From Paraburkholderia agricolaris (GTDB lineage: Bacteria; Pseudomonadota; Gammaproteobacteria; Burkholderiales; Burkholderiaceae), in contig NZ_QPER01000001.1 in the NCBI RefSeq assembly GCF_009455635.1, forward strand, positions 3,162,001 to 3,226,000: DNA of 64,000 bases. Direction: 5' to 3'. Positions within the stretch are counted from its first letter, which is position 1. Each line of letters opens with the position of its first letter. Below the pieces are notes generated by a model. The model worked only from the letters and a program-made list of their open reading frames with translations, did no database searches and was not told the origin of the DNA. Positions 9,131 to 18,324 of this stretch are shown here, piece by piece. Position numbers and translations under genes: made by a program.

Positions 9131-10655
9131 TGTGCTGCCGCTGTGCCTTGAGATGAATGTCACGATAATCCTGAGCAAGTTGCGCGCGGTCGATCTTGAA
9201 GTTGACCGATACCGGCAAGCTCCGGCACGCGAGCAATTCTGACGGGATCATATACGACGGCAGGCGCGTGGCCAGCAGCGCCTTCCAGTCGTGCAGCGCG
9301 TCGGGCAGGCGGCCGTCGTCGCTGCCGGTCGCCACGAACGCGACGATCCGCGCAACCGAGCCATCCGGGCGCCGCAGCGGCACAGCGGCGGCACTCGCCG
9401 CGCCAGGCAGCGCACGCAGGCCCGCATCGATCTCCATCAACTCGATCCGGTAACCACCCATCTTGATCTGATCGTCGATACGCCCGTGGCAAAACAGCAG
9501 GCCGTCCGCATCGACCGCGCCCAGATCGCCGGTGCGAAACGCCCGTTCGCCGTGACGGGTGAACATGCGCGCCGCGTTCAGGTCCGCGCGATTCAGATAG
9601 CCGCGCATCACGTGCGCGCCGGCAATGCACAACTCGCCGTCATCGACGAACACCTCGGCGTCGCGCTTGGCGCGGCCAATCGGCAGGCGCGCGTGATGGG
9701 CCAGCACCGCATCGTCGACGACGATCCAGGTGGTCGCCACGGTCGCTTCGGTCGGTCCATAGGTGTTGATGATCCGTGCGGCCGGAAACCGCTGGCGAAG
9801 TTGCCGCGCGAGCGCGACCGGCAGCACTTCGCCGCAGAACAGGAAGGTGGTGAGTGCCGGCAAGCCCTCCTGAGAGAACTGCGGATTGAGCAACTGCTGC
9901 TGCGCGAACGACGGTGTCGACACCCAGGTCGTCACGCCGTGCCGTGCGAGGCTGGCAAGCAAGGCCACGCCCTGCGCGGTCAGTGCGCGTGAAGCGAGAA
10001 CTACGGTGCCGCCGAGCGCAAGCGTGCCGAACACTTCGTACATCGACAGATCGAAGCTGAACGGCGCCTGGTTCAGAAACACCGGCGCAGCGCCGAGTTC
10101 GAAGTCGGCCGCCATCCAGTCCGCCAGCGCGGCCACGCTTTCGCGGCCGATCTGCACGCCCTTCGGCTCGCCGGTTGTGCCGGAGGTGAACAGTACGTAC
10201 GCGAGATTTTTCTCGTGCAAGGCGGGTGCCGCCGACGCCGATGCCGATGCCGATGCCGATGCCGATGCTGAAGCTGAAGCCGAAGCAACCGGTTCCGCGC
10301 CGTGCCCACTCAAACTCACGAAGCGGCCAGCCTGCGCGTCGAAGTAAGTCCGCGCGCCGAGCGTGCTCGCGATGCGCCGCATCCGTTCATCCGGGTAGAT
10401 TGTGTCGACCGGCACGAACGGCGCGCCGAGCAGCAACGCCCCCGCCATCGCCACAAAGAATCCCGCTTCCTTGTGGCCGCGCACGAGCACCGGCACATCC
10501 GCGGCAAAACCGTGCGCGCGCGCCTGTGCGGCCCATGCGTGTGCCTGCTCCGCCAACTCGTGCCAGCGCAGCGCGCGATCGGCGCCGATCACCGCCCACG
10601 CGTCGGCGCGCACATCGGTATCGACAAAGCGGCTTGTGCCCAGATCGAATCGCAT
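9123..10655 (-). CDS. DltA-like AMP-forming adenylation enzyme
   Basis: The 510-residue protein has the adenylation core motifs in order: LFTSGTTGEPKG near 155, NTYGPTEAT near 297, RTGDL near 375, GRIDDQIKMGGYRIE near 391-405, and a C-terminal NFKIDRAQL whose lysine completes the active site near 487. D-alanine:carrier-protein ligase (DltA) is the nearest architecture: a free-standing enzyme that charges a separate carrier protein. The carrier gene ends seven bases upstream. A hexanucleotide repeat inserts an Ala-Ser run before the first motif. The ATG at 10655 is preferred over an earlier start overlapping the carrier gene. The amino or fatty acid activated is unknown. Confidence 0.8.
   Translation of the reverse strand: MRFDLGTSRFVDTDVRADAWAVIGADRALRWHELAEQAHAWAAQARAHGFAADVPVLVRGHKEAGFFVAMAGALLLGAPFVPVDTIYPDERMRRIASTLGARTYFDAQAGRFVSLSGHGAEPVASASASASASASASASASAAPALHEKNLAYVLFTSGTTGEPKGVQIGRESVAALADWMAADFELGAAPVFLNQAPFSFDLSMYEVFGTLALGGTVVLASRALTAQGVALLASLARHGVTTWVSTPSFAQQQLLNPQFSQEGLPALTTFLFCGEVLPVALARQLRQRFPAARIINTYGPTEATVATTWIVVDDAVLAHHARLPIGRAKRDAEVFVDDGELCIAGAHVMRGYLNRADLNAARMFTRHGERAFRTGDLGAVDADGLLFCHGRIDDQIKMGGYRIELMEIDAGLRALPGAASAAAVPLRRPDGSVARIVAFVATGSDDGRLPDALHDWKALLATRLPSYMIPSELLACRSLPVSVNFKIDRAQLAQDYRDIHLKAQRQHNG
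10231..10284. repeat. Hexanucleotide tandem repeat inside the adenylation gene
   Basis: Nine consecutive 6-bp units, GCCGAC/GCCGAT five times/GCTGAA/GCTGAA/GCCGAA, encode an Ala-Ser dipeptide run on the minus strand. Because the unit is six bases long, copy-number change would alter linker length without a frameshift. Confidence 0.85.
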
Positions 10656-10662
10656 GATGCGC

Positions 10663-10899
10663 CTACCGATTGGCGGCAATGAACGCGCTCAGCGCATTCA
10701 CGGATGCCAGATGCTCGGCGATCTCGGTGGGCGGAATGCGCACGCCGAATTGCATCTCGACGCCCATCACGATTTCGACGGCCAGCACCGAATCGACCAA
10801 CCCCGTTTCGAGCAGCAACTCATCATCGCGCACGAGGCGCAGTACGACGGATTCGACCAGCGCCGCTACGTCGGCGTGCAGTGTTTCGTTTTGAGTCAT
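10663..10899 (-). CDS. Acyl carrier protein (DltC-like)
   Basis: The 78-residue acidic protein has the carrier-protein layout, with the phosphopantetheine attachment serine at residue 37 in ETGLVDSVLAVEIV. The start at 10899 was chosen because the residues before it in the longer frame are not carrier-like. It lies between the MBOAT and adenylation genes, so it most likely shuttles the activated acyl or aminoacyl group from the adenylation enzyme to the membrane transferase, as DltC does between DltA and DltB. Confidence 0.85.
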   Translation of the reverse strand: MTQNETLHADVAALVESVVLRLVRDDELLLETGLVDSVLAVEIVMGVEMQFGVRIPPTEIAEHLASVNALSAFIAANR

Positions 10900-10932
10900 G
10901 GTGGTGTCCTTGTGCAAAGGTCGTTACGGCAA

Positions 10933-12615
10933 TCAGAACTGGAAATAGAGAAAACGCACTTCGCCGTGCAACTGCGCGACGCAGAATACGAGCACCCCAA
11001 GCATCGCGACCGTCCAGCGCAGCGACGGCCGCCATGTCAGCGCAGCGGGCAGCCCCTCGGCCGCGCGTTCGAGCGCCGGCGAGAAACGGCCCATCAGTTG
11101 ATGTGAATTCGGCGTGCACCAGACAATCGCCAGTAACGCGGCGATCTGCAAGGCAAGCGTCGAGCGGCCCGCGACCAGATGCAGCCACTCGCCAAAGCCG
11201 ATGTTTGCCGTGCCCCATGCGGGCCAGTCGAGTGCTTCGATGCCGTGCAGCCCCGCCATGCCCTGCAGTAAGGCGAGCGCATCGCCAACGCCATGAGCGC
11301 GGAAAAACGCAAACGCGACCAGCGCGGCCACGAAGGTCAGCAACACGTTGCCTGCATGGCGAACGCGCGCCCTGAAGCGCATCGCGAATGCCACCGAATT
11401 TCGTGGCGATCCCGCCGTCTGTGCCGATCCCGCCGCTGTCCCCGCTGCCGCGCCCCCGGCCGCCGGCGCGGGCGCAGCCGCCGCCCGCCACGCGCGATAA
11501 GCGTGGTTCACGGTGAGATACGACGCATGCAGCAAGCCGTAGATCAGATACTGCAGGCCCGCGCCGTGCCAGATGCCGGCCAGCGCCATCGTGTAGAACG
11601 TCGGCACGGCGACCGTCGACAGAAAGCCACGCGTCGAACGTTGCGCGAGACGGCCGATCGGCAGGCCCCGCAGCGCACGGCTGCGATTGATCCGCATCGC
11701 CATCGGGTAATAGAGGTAGGCCGTGAGGTAACGCGTGAGCGTCATGTGCCAGCGCTGCCAGAAATCGATGATGCTGGCCGCCTTGAACGGCGAATTGAAG
11801 TTCAACGGAAAGCGCACACCGAACATTTTCGCGAGACCCACGGCCATATCCGAGTAGCCGGAGAAATCGAAGTAAAGTTGCAGCGCATAGGCGAGGCAGG
11901 TACCCCACGCCGCCAGCCACTGCAATTCGTGCGGCGCGGCAAATCCGGCGTCGGCGAACGGCGCGATGGTGTCGGCGAACAGCACCTTCTTCGCGAGACC
12001 GATGGTGAACACGAACGCACCAATCGAGAGATTCTCAGCGCGCAGCTTGTACGTGGCCGGCTGCGCGAACTGCGTCATCATTTCCTTGTGATGCAGGATC
12101 GGCCCCGCGATCAGATGCGGAAAGAACGTGACGAATTGCACGTAGCCAAGCGGGTCGCGCTCCTTGACGATCCCCGCATTGCAGTCGAGCAGATAGCCGA
12201 TCTGAGTGAAGGTAAAGAACGACACGCCGAGCGGCAGGATCACGTCCTGCATGCCGTGCGCGAGCCAATCGGCAGGCGCCACGCCACTTGCGTGCACGAG
12301 CGCGGTAAGCAGCGTCGCCAGATATTTGTAGCGCACCAGCAATGCGAGATCGGCGGCAATCGCAAGGCCCAACAGCCAGCGGCGCCGTGCCGACTGCGCG
12401 GGCGCCGCGACGATCGCACAACTCATCGCATAGTTGAACACGATCGACGCCACCAGCAAGCCGACGAACGCCGGATTCCACCAGCCGTAGAACACGATCG
12501 ACGCACCGCACAGCCACGCCGCCGCGGCACGCGGCATGCGTTGGCCGAGCAGGTAGTAGCCGGCCAGCGCGGGCGGCAGGAACAGCGTGAGGAAGATAAA
12601 GGAATTGAATAGCAT
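10933..12615 (-). CDS. MBOAT-family O-acyltransferase (AlgI/DltB type)
   Basis: The 560-residue polytopic protein has the MBOAT signature WQRWHMTLTRYL near residue 284 and the catalytic histidine in GIWHGAG near 349. AlgI and DltB, its closest types, receive an acyl group on the cytoplasmic face and pass it across the membrane to a periplasmic partner. It starts five bases after the SGNH gene stops and precedes the carrier-protein gene by about 33 bases. An unusual Ala/Gly-rich insert (about residues 375-405) precedes the last membrane segments. Confidence 0.88.
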   Translation of the reverse strand: MLFNSFIFLTLFLPPALAGYYLLGQRMPRAAAAWLCGASIVFYGWWNPAFVGLLVASIVFNYAMSCAIVAAPAQSARRRWLLGLAIAADLALLVRYKYLATLLTALVHASGVAPADWLAHGMQDVILPLGVSFFTFTQIGYLLDCNAGIVKERDPLGYVQFVTFFPHLIAGPILHHKEMMTQFAQPATYKLRAENLSIGAFVFTIGLAKKVLFADTIAPFADAGFAAPHELQWLAAWGTCLAYALQLYFDFSGYSDMAVGLAKMFGVRFPLNFNSPFKAASIIDFWQRWHMTLTRYLTAYLYYPMAMRINRSRALRGLPIGRLAQRSTRGFLSTVAVPTFYTMALAGIWHGAGLQYLIYGLLHASYLTVNHAYRAWRAAAAPAPAAGGAAAGTAAGSAQTAGSPRNSVAFAMRFRARVRHAGNVLLTFVAALVAFAFFRAHGVGDALALLQGMAGLHGIEALDWPAWGTANIGFGEWLHLVAGRSTLALQIAALLAIVWCTPNSHQLMGRFSPALERAAEGLPAALTWRPSLRWTVAMLGVLVFCVAQLHGEVRFLYFQF

Positions 12616-12620
12616 CGCGC

Positions 12621-13943
12621 TCAGTCCTGCTTCGCTGGTGCGGCAACGGGGTTGACAGGCATCGCAGCGTTGGCGGCCGTTGCTGCGGCAGCCGTTGCTG
12701 CGGCAGCCGATGCTGTGGCAGCCAACGCTGCGGCAGGCGTCGGCGCTACGCCCTCGACCGGCATCGACAGCGCGTCTTCTGACATTTCCCAGACCACCAC
12801 GCGCACACTCTTCGGCCAGTTGGCGCGCTCGCGCCAGATCGCCTGCAAGGCACGGTCGAACTGACCGTCGTCGAGACTAACGTTCCAGACTTCGCGGCCA
12901 AGCTGCTCGCCCAGGCGCTCGGCAAACGCGCTGCGGCGCGAGAACGAACTGCCCGCAAGCAGCACGTCGGCCGCCGGCCCGTCGTCGAGCAGACCACCGC
13001 TGCGTTGAGCCTGCAAGGTTTCTTCCGCGACGACGTCAGGCGCCGGCCGCCAGGCGTCCGGCACGTCGTTCAGGTTCGCGAGCGTCAGCAGATCGCCGAC
13101 CCGCGGCGCGGGTTGCGCCGTCGCATGCGTGAATTTTGTCTCTCCGGGTGTGCCGAGCAAGGGCAACACCGCCGCGCCGACCACCTGGGCGGCGGCTTGC
13201 GCGCCTTGCGCATTCCAGTGCACATCGGTGCGGAAAAACGCCGGACGCGCGGCTTGCAGGGCCGGCAGCAATTCGACGTGCGTGACCTTGCTCGCAGTCA
13301 GCGCACGGTTCCAGACGTTCAGACGCTGCGTCATCCGCGCGTCCTGGCGCAGCCCGCACAGCGCCTCGCTTTCCGCGCGCGCCTTGTCGGGCACCGTCAC
13401 GACCACCAGTTGAATTCCGGCGCCGCGCAGTGCATCCGCATAACGATGCAGCGTGGCAATGCGCGCATCGGTCAACGCATCGCCACCGTCGGCGCGTTCG
13501 ACGGGATCATGGCCCGCCTGCACCGGCGCGCGCAAACCGTCCGCATAGAATAGCCTGCCGGGGCAACCCTCGCGCACCTGCTGCCCGAGGTCGCCGAACA
13601 GGCGGTAGCGCGCCGCCGCCTGCCAGCGGTGCAGCGAGCGCGCGTACGGCACGTCGATTGCGCGGTCGAGTTTGTGGCCGAGGCTGCCGTCGCGCCAGCC
13701 ACGCAGATCGAATGCCGCGCCGTTGCGCGACTGCACGACCAGCGAAGTCACTGCGCCAGCACAACCGAGGCCGAGCAGCAGCGCGATCAGCCACGCGATG
13801 CGCCGATGCGCGCGCGCGAGCGGCAGCGCGAGCTCCGCCGCCGCTCCCGTCTGAGCGTGCGCGGTGGCGCCCTCTCTCGCCGGCGTGCCTGCCGCCGTGC
13901 GTTCAGCCGCGCGTTCCGCCGGGCGTCCGACTGACTCGCTCAT
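12621..13943 (-). CDS. AlgJ/AlgX-like SGNH acyltransferase, membrane anchored
   Basis: The 440-residue protein has one membrane anchor at about residues 50-70 and a periplasmic domain. DVHW near residue 239 and GSSFS near 329 match the Asp-His and Ser of the AlgJ/AlgX catalytic triad. Such proteins place the acyl group on sugar hydroxyls of the exported polymer. The start at 13943 shares one base with the stop of the preceding SGNH gene (TGATG). The C-terminal 40 residues are an Ala/Thr-rich tail coded partly by 15-bp tandem repeats. Confidence 0.8.
   Translation of the reverse strand: MSESVGRPAERAAERTAAGTPAREGATAHAQTGAAAELALPLARAHRRIAWLIALLLGLGCAGAVTSLVVQSRNGAAFDLRGWRDGSLGHKLDRAIDVPYARSLHRWQAAARYRLFGDLGQQVREGCPGRLFYADGLRAPVQAGHDPVERADGGDALTDARIATLHRYADALRGAGIQLVVVTVPDKARAESEALCGLRQDARMTQRLNVWNRALTASKVTHVELLPALQAARPAFFRTDVHWNAQGAQAAAQVVGAAVLPLLGTPGETKFTHATAQPAPRVGDLLTLANLNDVPDAWRPAPDVVAEETLQAQRSGGLLDDGPAADVLLAGSSFSRRSAFAERLGEQLGREVWNVSLDDGQFDRALQAIWRERANWPKSVRVVVWEMSEDALSMPVEGVAPTPAAALAATASAAAATAAAATAANAAMPVNPVAAPAKQD
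12676..12735. repeat. 15-bp tandem repeat in the SGNH gene tail
   Basis: Four in-frame 15-bp units related to GCCGTTGCTGCGGCA (two identical, two diverged) encode the Ala-rich C-terminal tail of the overlapping minus-strand gene. Confidence 0.8.
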
Positions 13944-14971
13944 CAGGTCACAGCCTTGCTCAGGCGCGCGAGAAACGCATCGTCGGCCATCACCGACGCC
14001 GCGTCCCATTGACCTGCCGCGCTCGGCAGATTCATCATCTGCCCTTCGTTGAATTGCCAGACGATCGCTTGCGGCGGATTGGCCTTGAACTCGGGCGACT
14101 CCAGATAGTTGAGCAACGTCTTCCACGGGCCGGTGTCGCCGAAGGTCCACGTCAAACCGACCTGGCGATCGATCGCGTTCGAGAGCTTCTGCGGAAAACC
14201 GAGGTACGGCTGCACCATGCTGTTGCCGACCACCTGCACGACCGGCGGACCGCTATCGACGAGACCCGGCGACGCCACCACCGTGCGCACGATGAAGTGA
14301 TCCTTGCCGACCGCCTTCTTGCGCTCCGGCGGCAACAAGGCCGCAAGATCGCCATAGCGGACTTCCTCGTTCCATGCGCCGAGCCGGCTCCCTGCACCCG
14401 CCGCGCCCTTCAGCGGACCGGCCGAGACCAGGCGTTCGGCGACGCGCGCCGCGACCGCTTCGGCGGAATGGCCGCTCCAGTGGTAGTCGGCGCGAATGTA
14501 CTTTTCCTGTGCCGGGTCGACTGCGGCAATGGCTGCGTCACCATCGACGATCTGCAGGCCGAGCGAATCGGCATGCGCGCGAATCGCGGCATAGCGCCCC
14601 GCGACACCCGCGGACAATGCGGTGCCGTCCGGCAGATTCTCCGGGCAAGAACGGGCTTTCAGCGGTGCGATCACGATCACACTGCGAATGCCGCGCGCCG
14701 AGAGTTTGTCCGTCGCCTGACGAATCAGATCGACGGCTTTCAGACAGGCGGGCGTCGCGTCGTCGGTGAGACTCTCCCAACCGGGATAGAGCCACAGATT
14801 GCGGCCTTCGATCACACTGGTCGATGCCGCGGCGAATGCACGGCGCGGCAGCAGCGACAGCGCGCCGCCAAGCGGCGCCGCGGCCAGTGCGAGCAGCAAA
14901 CGGCGGCGCACGCCGTTGAGCGGTTCCGGTTGGGCAGATGCCTGGATGAACGAACGGCTGGAGTCGGTCAT
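13943..14971 (-). CDS. Second AlgJ/AlgX-like SGNH acyltransferase, exported
   Basis: The 342-residue protein starts with a twin-arginine-like signal (VRRRLLLALAAAP, residues 21-33, with a cleavage-like site after RRAFA). The mature part has DYHW near residue 161 and VGNSM near 248, matching the Asp-His and Ser of the AlgJ/AlgX triad. It differs from its downstream neighbour in being a soluble periplasmic form. Two such proteins also occur in alginate acetylation (AlgJ and AlgX), so division of labour is plausible. The start at 14971 gives a clean signal peptide. Confidence 0.78.
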   Translation of the reverse strand: MTDSSRSFIQASAQPEPLNGVRRRLLLALAAAPLGGALSLLPRRAFAAASTSVIEGRNLWLYPGWESLTDDATPACLKAVDLIRQATDKLSARGIRSVIVIAPLKARSCPENLPDGTALSAGVAGRYAAIRAHADSLGLQIVDGDAAIAAVDPAQEKYIRADYHWSGHSAEAVAARVAERLVSAGPLKGAAGAGSRLGAWNEEVRYGDLAALLPPERKKAVGKDHFIVRTVVASPGLVDSGPPVVQVVGNSMVQPYLGFPQKLSNAIDRQVGLTWTFGDTGPWKTLLNYLESPEFKANPPQAIVWQFNEGQMMNLPSAAGQWDAASVMADDAFLARLSKAVT

Positions 14972-15054
14972 TGTGTTGGGTCCCCGTGATTTATGTGAAG
15001 CGTGTGATGCAGGTGCAGCGGCAAGCAAAGCAGGAGGCAAACCGCGCGCGGCGA

Positions 15055-15756
15055 TCAATTCGCGGCGGGCGGCCACGCCAGTGCATCGCGCGCGCCGCTC
15101 AAGACCGGTTTGGCCGCATCGCCGGTGACGAACAGGCTATAGCTGTCGCCGGCTGCGAGCGCCGGCAGCGGCAGCGCCGCGCTGGCCGCCGCGCCGCACT
15201 GCCCCACCAGTTTCGCGCTGACCGGATTGATGGCACGCGCGTCCTGCGCGCCCGCGGCCACCTGCGCGAACACCGTCGGGCCGTTGCCGTCCACACCGAT
15301 CTTCGCGCTGCAACCGGACGCGAAATTAAACGCACGCAAGGTCGCCTTCAAACCGTCGACGCGCTCATAGCGGCCGACGATCCGCGTCGCATGCCAGCCC
15401 TTCGCGTCATGACGCAGCGCGACGGTGACGGCGTCGCCTGCGCCGGCTGCCGCATTAGCCGTGGCCTCGGCGACGGCCTTGCCGTCGGCCGTCACGCGCG
15501 CCGGCGTGCCCGGCGTCAGCACGCTGAAGCGCGTGACGGCGCCCGGTGCCAGCGTCTGCGGCGCTTCGCTGCCGGCGAGCGCGACGTGCACCGCTTGCGA
15601 CGATGCGTTCAACACGCGCAGATACGACGCGTTGGCGGGCGGTTGCGGTCCATACAGGCTCGCGACGTCGTCCGCCGCTGCGTGCGCCACGCCGGCCGAC
15701 AGCAGCGCCGCCAGAAAAACTGCTGTCCTCGAATACCCCAAGCTATTTTTTTTCAT
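15055..15756 (-). CDS. AlgF-like periplasmic acetylation protein
   Basis: The 233-residue protein has a cleavable signal (residues 1-27, ending VAHA). The mature part begins ADDVASLYGPQPPANASYLRV, which resembles the start of alginate O-acetyltransferase AlgF and its relatives. AlgF is a small periplasmic protein needed for polymer acetylation and thought to act as an acyl intermediate. It lies 15 bases downstream of nfrA and 83 bases upstream of the first SGNH gene, joining the synthase half of the operon to the acylation half. Confidence 0.75.
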   Translation of the reverse strand: MKKNSLGYSRTAVFLAALLSAGVAHAAADDVASLYGPQPPANASYLRVLNASSQAVHVALAGSEAPQTLAPGAVTRFSVLTPGTPARVTADGKAVAEATANAAAGAGDAVTVALRHDAKGWHATRIVGRYERVDGLKATLRAFNFASGCSAKIGVDGNGPTVFAQVAAGAQDARAINPVSAKLVGQCGAAASAALPLPALAAGDSYSLFVTGDAAKPVLSGARDALAWPPAAN

Positions 15757-15771
15757 TTGATCCGTCCGGAT

Positions 15772-18324
15772 TCAATACGAGTAAATCGCGCCGAAGAACA
15801 CCCCGCGCGCGCGATCGTCGCCGCTAATCTTCCAGCGGTACTGCACCGACAGATCGACATACGAGCGCGGCGAGTCGTATTTGCTGTCGCGGAACCAGTA
15901 ACGCGTCGAAATCCCCACCCCCGCGCCGAGCGGAATGCTGTGGTCGATGCTCGAGTCGTAGTCCGCGCCGATCACCGCATACGGGAACACGGTCCACTTC
16001 GGGCTATAGCGATCCATGCGGTAGGTGCGCCCCACTTCGAGATTGGTGGTCGCATAGACCGACCCCGCGTTCAGATAGGTGCCGGTCTCGGCATAGATCT
16101 GCGCGGTCCACCATGAAGGCACGTCGACCCGCCGCTCGATGCCGTAACCGCCCGAATACGCGAGCCGTGCGAGCCAGTCGGGATTCACCTGCGAGCCGAT
16201 CGGAATGATCCGTTCGAAGGCGACGATCGCGTCGATCTGCGAGAACGGCTTGGCGCGCGCGCCAATAGTGGCCTGCAGGGTATCCACGCCGCTCGCGCCG
16301 CCGTTCTTCACGCCGAAACTCTCGTAGCCGCGTGCGTAGAGTTCGAACATCCGGTCGCCGAGACTGCCGAACGGACGCCAGTAGGCTTCCACGCCCGCCT
16401 GCCAGTTGTTCGACGTGCCCGGTGTCGGCGACGACGCATAGCCCGGCTGCATGCCCGCGCCGCGATAATTCATCGACGCGTCGAAGCCCCAGTTGCGGGT
16501 GGCTTCGGCGTGCGCGCTGCGCATCTCGTTCAGTTGCGCGGGGGTGGCCGGCGGGGTGTCGTCGCCCGGTTTGGCGCTCGCGTCGATCGCGCGTTCGAAG
16601 TACTGCGCGGCTTCGCGGTTGCGGTACGCGTTCACGGCCGAATAGCCGGCGTCGGCGTAGGCGCTGGCCGGCATCGTGCCGGCCTTGTCGGCCATGCTGA
16701 AACGCTGGAACGCGACCTTGTTGTTGCCGGCCCGTTGTGCGATGTACGCGGCGCTCAGGTCCGGCATCGCGTCGAGCATGCCGGCGTCGATCATCTTTTG
16801 CGCTTCGCGCGACGCGGCGGAGTCGTTACCGGCCGTGCTGAGCGCGTTGATCAGTTCGACCCGGTGCTGCGGATCGTCCGGCGCGGCTTTGACCGCTTCG
16901 CGTGCGTAGCCGACCGCGCCGGCCTTGTCGTTTGCAGCGGCTGCGGTGGCCGCGGCGCGTGCCGCGGCGAAGCCGCGATCGGCGGCGTATACATCGCAGC
17001 TGGCGCCGAACTGATCGACCACGCAGTCGATCACGGGACGGTGCGCCGGGTCGATTTGCGTGGCTGGAGCGAGTGAATCGGTCGACGCGGTTGAAGCGGT
17101 TGCGGTGCTCGAAGCATTCGCCGCAACGGCCGGCGCATGCGCCAGCAACCGCCGCGCCTGCGCACGGCGCAGCGCGATCGGCGGATCAGTGTCGTCGCCA
17201 TTCATCTTAAGCGGCGCGAGCAGATCGAGCGCGCGCTGCGGCTGTCCTTCGGCGATCCATACGTCGGCGATGATCACGCGCGCCACGCGCTTGTTGCGCT
17301 GCGTCGCATCGTTGGCCTGCAACGCTCTCGCGAAATCCGCCTCGGCGTCCGCCGTCTTGCCCTGAGCGGCCAGCACGTAGCCACGCAGCGCGAGCGGCAT
17401 GATTTCCGTATCGTCGGCGGCAATCGCGTCGCTCGCCGCGGCTTGCACGCCCGGCAGATCGTTCGCGGCGAACAACACGTCCATCAACTGGATGCGGTAG
17501 CCAACCTGATCCGGCGCATAGGCGACCGTCTCGCGCGCGAGCGTGGCAGCCTGCGTGTAGTCGCCCTTCCTGAACGCCTCATACGACGCAGCGGACGACT
17601 TCGGCGCCAGACGGTTGCCGATGAAGCTGCGCCTCAAGCGCAGTTCGTCGGTGTCGCCGAAGCGCTTGCTTGCGTCGAGATCGGCGTTCCATGCTTGGGT
17701 ATCCTGACCGGCCGCGCTCGCCGCATCGATCAGCAACAGCCGCAGGCGCAGCAAGTCGGGACGCAGCGAGATCGCCTCGTTCGCGTACTTGACGGTGCCC
17801 GCAAAATCCTTCGCCGCGTACGCTTTGTAGGCCTGCTGCGCGGCCGTCAACGCGGCGCCGGTCAGCACGTCCGGATCGGCCGGCTGCTGGCGGCCCGCGC
17901 GTGCCACTGCGCGGGTCGACACGTTCAGCGCGTCGATCTGCTTGCGACGCGAGACCAGCGCCGGATCGCGGCCGATCTGCGCAATCGCGTCGCCGAGCGA
18001 GCGGCTTGCTTCGCTATAGCGGCGCAGCGCGGCGAGCGAGTTGGCGAGCAGCACCCGCAGCGACACGACGTCGGGGCGCTGGCGGATCGCCTCGCGTGCT
18101 CGCGCCACCGCGCCGGTGTAGTCGCCGCGCTCATAGGCGGCGTATGCGGCCTGCGCCACCCGGTAGGCGGCGCCGCTCAACGGCAGCGTGTTCTGTCCGG
18201 ATGCGGCCGGCTGCGGCGTGGCCGCCGTGCTCTGCCCATAGGCTGTCGCGCCGCTCAGGCACAATGCGCCCGTCACCGTTGCAGCGGCAACGGCACGCAA
18301 GCTGAAGAAAAATGAATCGCTCAT
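15772..18324 (-). CDS. nfrA: NfrA-like outer-membrane TPR and beta-barrel protein
   Basis: The 850-residue protein has a signal peptide (about residues 1-31), several TPR-like units (for example AYAAYERGDYTGAVARAREA and AYKAYAAKDFAGTVKYANEA) and a C-terminal beta-rich region from about residue 600. The C-terminal region matches the outer-membrane barrel domain of NfrA, the phage N4 adsorption protein of E. coli. NfrA is the export pore partner of the NfrB synthase. The start overlaps the NfrB stop by four bases. Low-complexity Ala/Thr/Ser sequence near residues 395-425 separates two TPR blocks. Confidence 0.85.
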   Translation of the reverse strand: MSDSFFFSLRAVAAATVTGALCLSGATAYGQSTAATPQPAASGQNTLPLSGAAYRVAQAAYAAYERGDYTGAVARAREAIRQRPDVVSLRVLLANSLAALRRYSEASRSLGDAIAQIGRDPALVSRRKQIDALNVSTRAVARAGRQQPADPDVLTGAALTAAQQAYKAYAAKDFAGTVKYANEAISLRPDLLRLRLLLIDAASAAGQDTQAWNADLDASKRFGDTDELRLRRSFIGNRLAPKSSAASYEAFRKGDYTQAATLARETVAYAPDQVGYRIQLMDVLFAANDLPGVQAAASDAIAADDTEIMPLALRGYVLAAQGKTADAEADFARALQANDATQRNKRVARVIIADVWIAEGQPQRALDLLAPLKMNGDDTDPPIALRRAQARRLLAHAPAVAANASSTATASTASTDSLAPATQIDPAHRPVIDCVVDQFGASCDVYAADRGFAAARAAATAAAANDKAGAVGYAREAVKAAPDDPQHRVELINALSTAGNDSAASREAQKMIDAGMLDAMPDLSAAYIAQRAGNNKVAFQRFSMADKAGTMPASAYADAGYSAVNAYRNREAAQYFERAIDASAKPGDDTPPATPAQLNEMRSAHAEATRNWGFDASMNYRGAGMQPGYASSPTPGTSNNWQAGVEAYWRPFGSLGDRMFELYARGYESFGVKNGGASGVDTLQATIGARAKPFSQIDAIVAFERIIPIGSQVNPDWLARLAYSGGYGIERRVDVPSWWTAQIYAETGTYLNAGSVYATTNLEVGRTYRMDRYSPKWTVFPYAVIGADYDSSIDHSIPLGAGVGISTRYWFRDSKYDSPRSYVDLSVQYRWKISGDDRARGVFFGAIYSY

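Noticed and set aside
11293..12612. Long + strand open frame opposite the MBOAT gene
   Set aside because: Arg/His-rich shadow with no family features; the MBOAT motifs are on the other strand.
9123..12615. Teichoic-acid D-alanylation (dlt) operon
   Set aside because: This is a Gram-negative genome with porins and an AlgF/AlgJ set; DltD is absent and the acceptor should be an exopolysaccharide.
8222..18324. Alginate biosynthesis operon
   Set aside because: AlgF, AlgJ and AlgI-like genes are present but the synthase is NfrB-like; Alg8, Alg44, AlgE and the GDP-mannose genes are absent.
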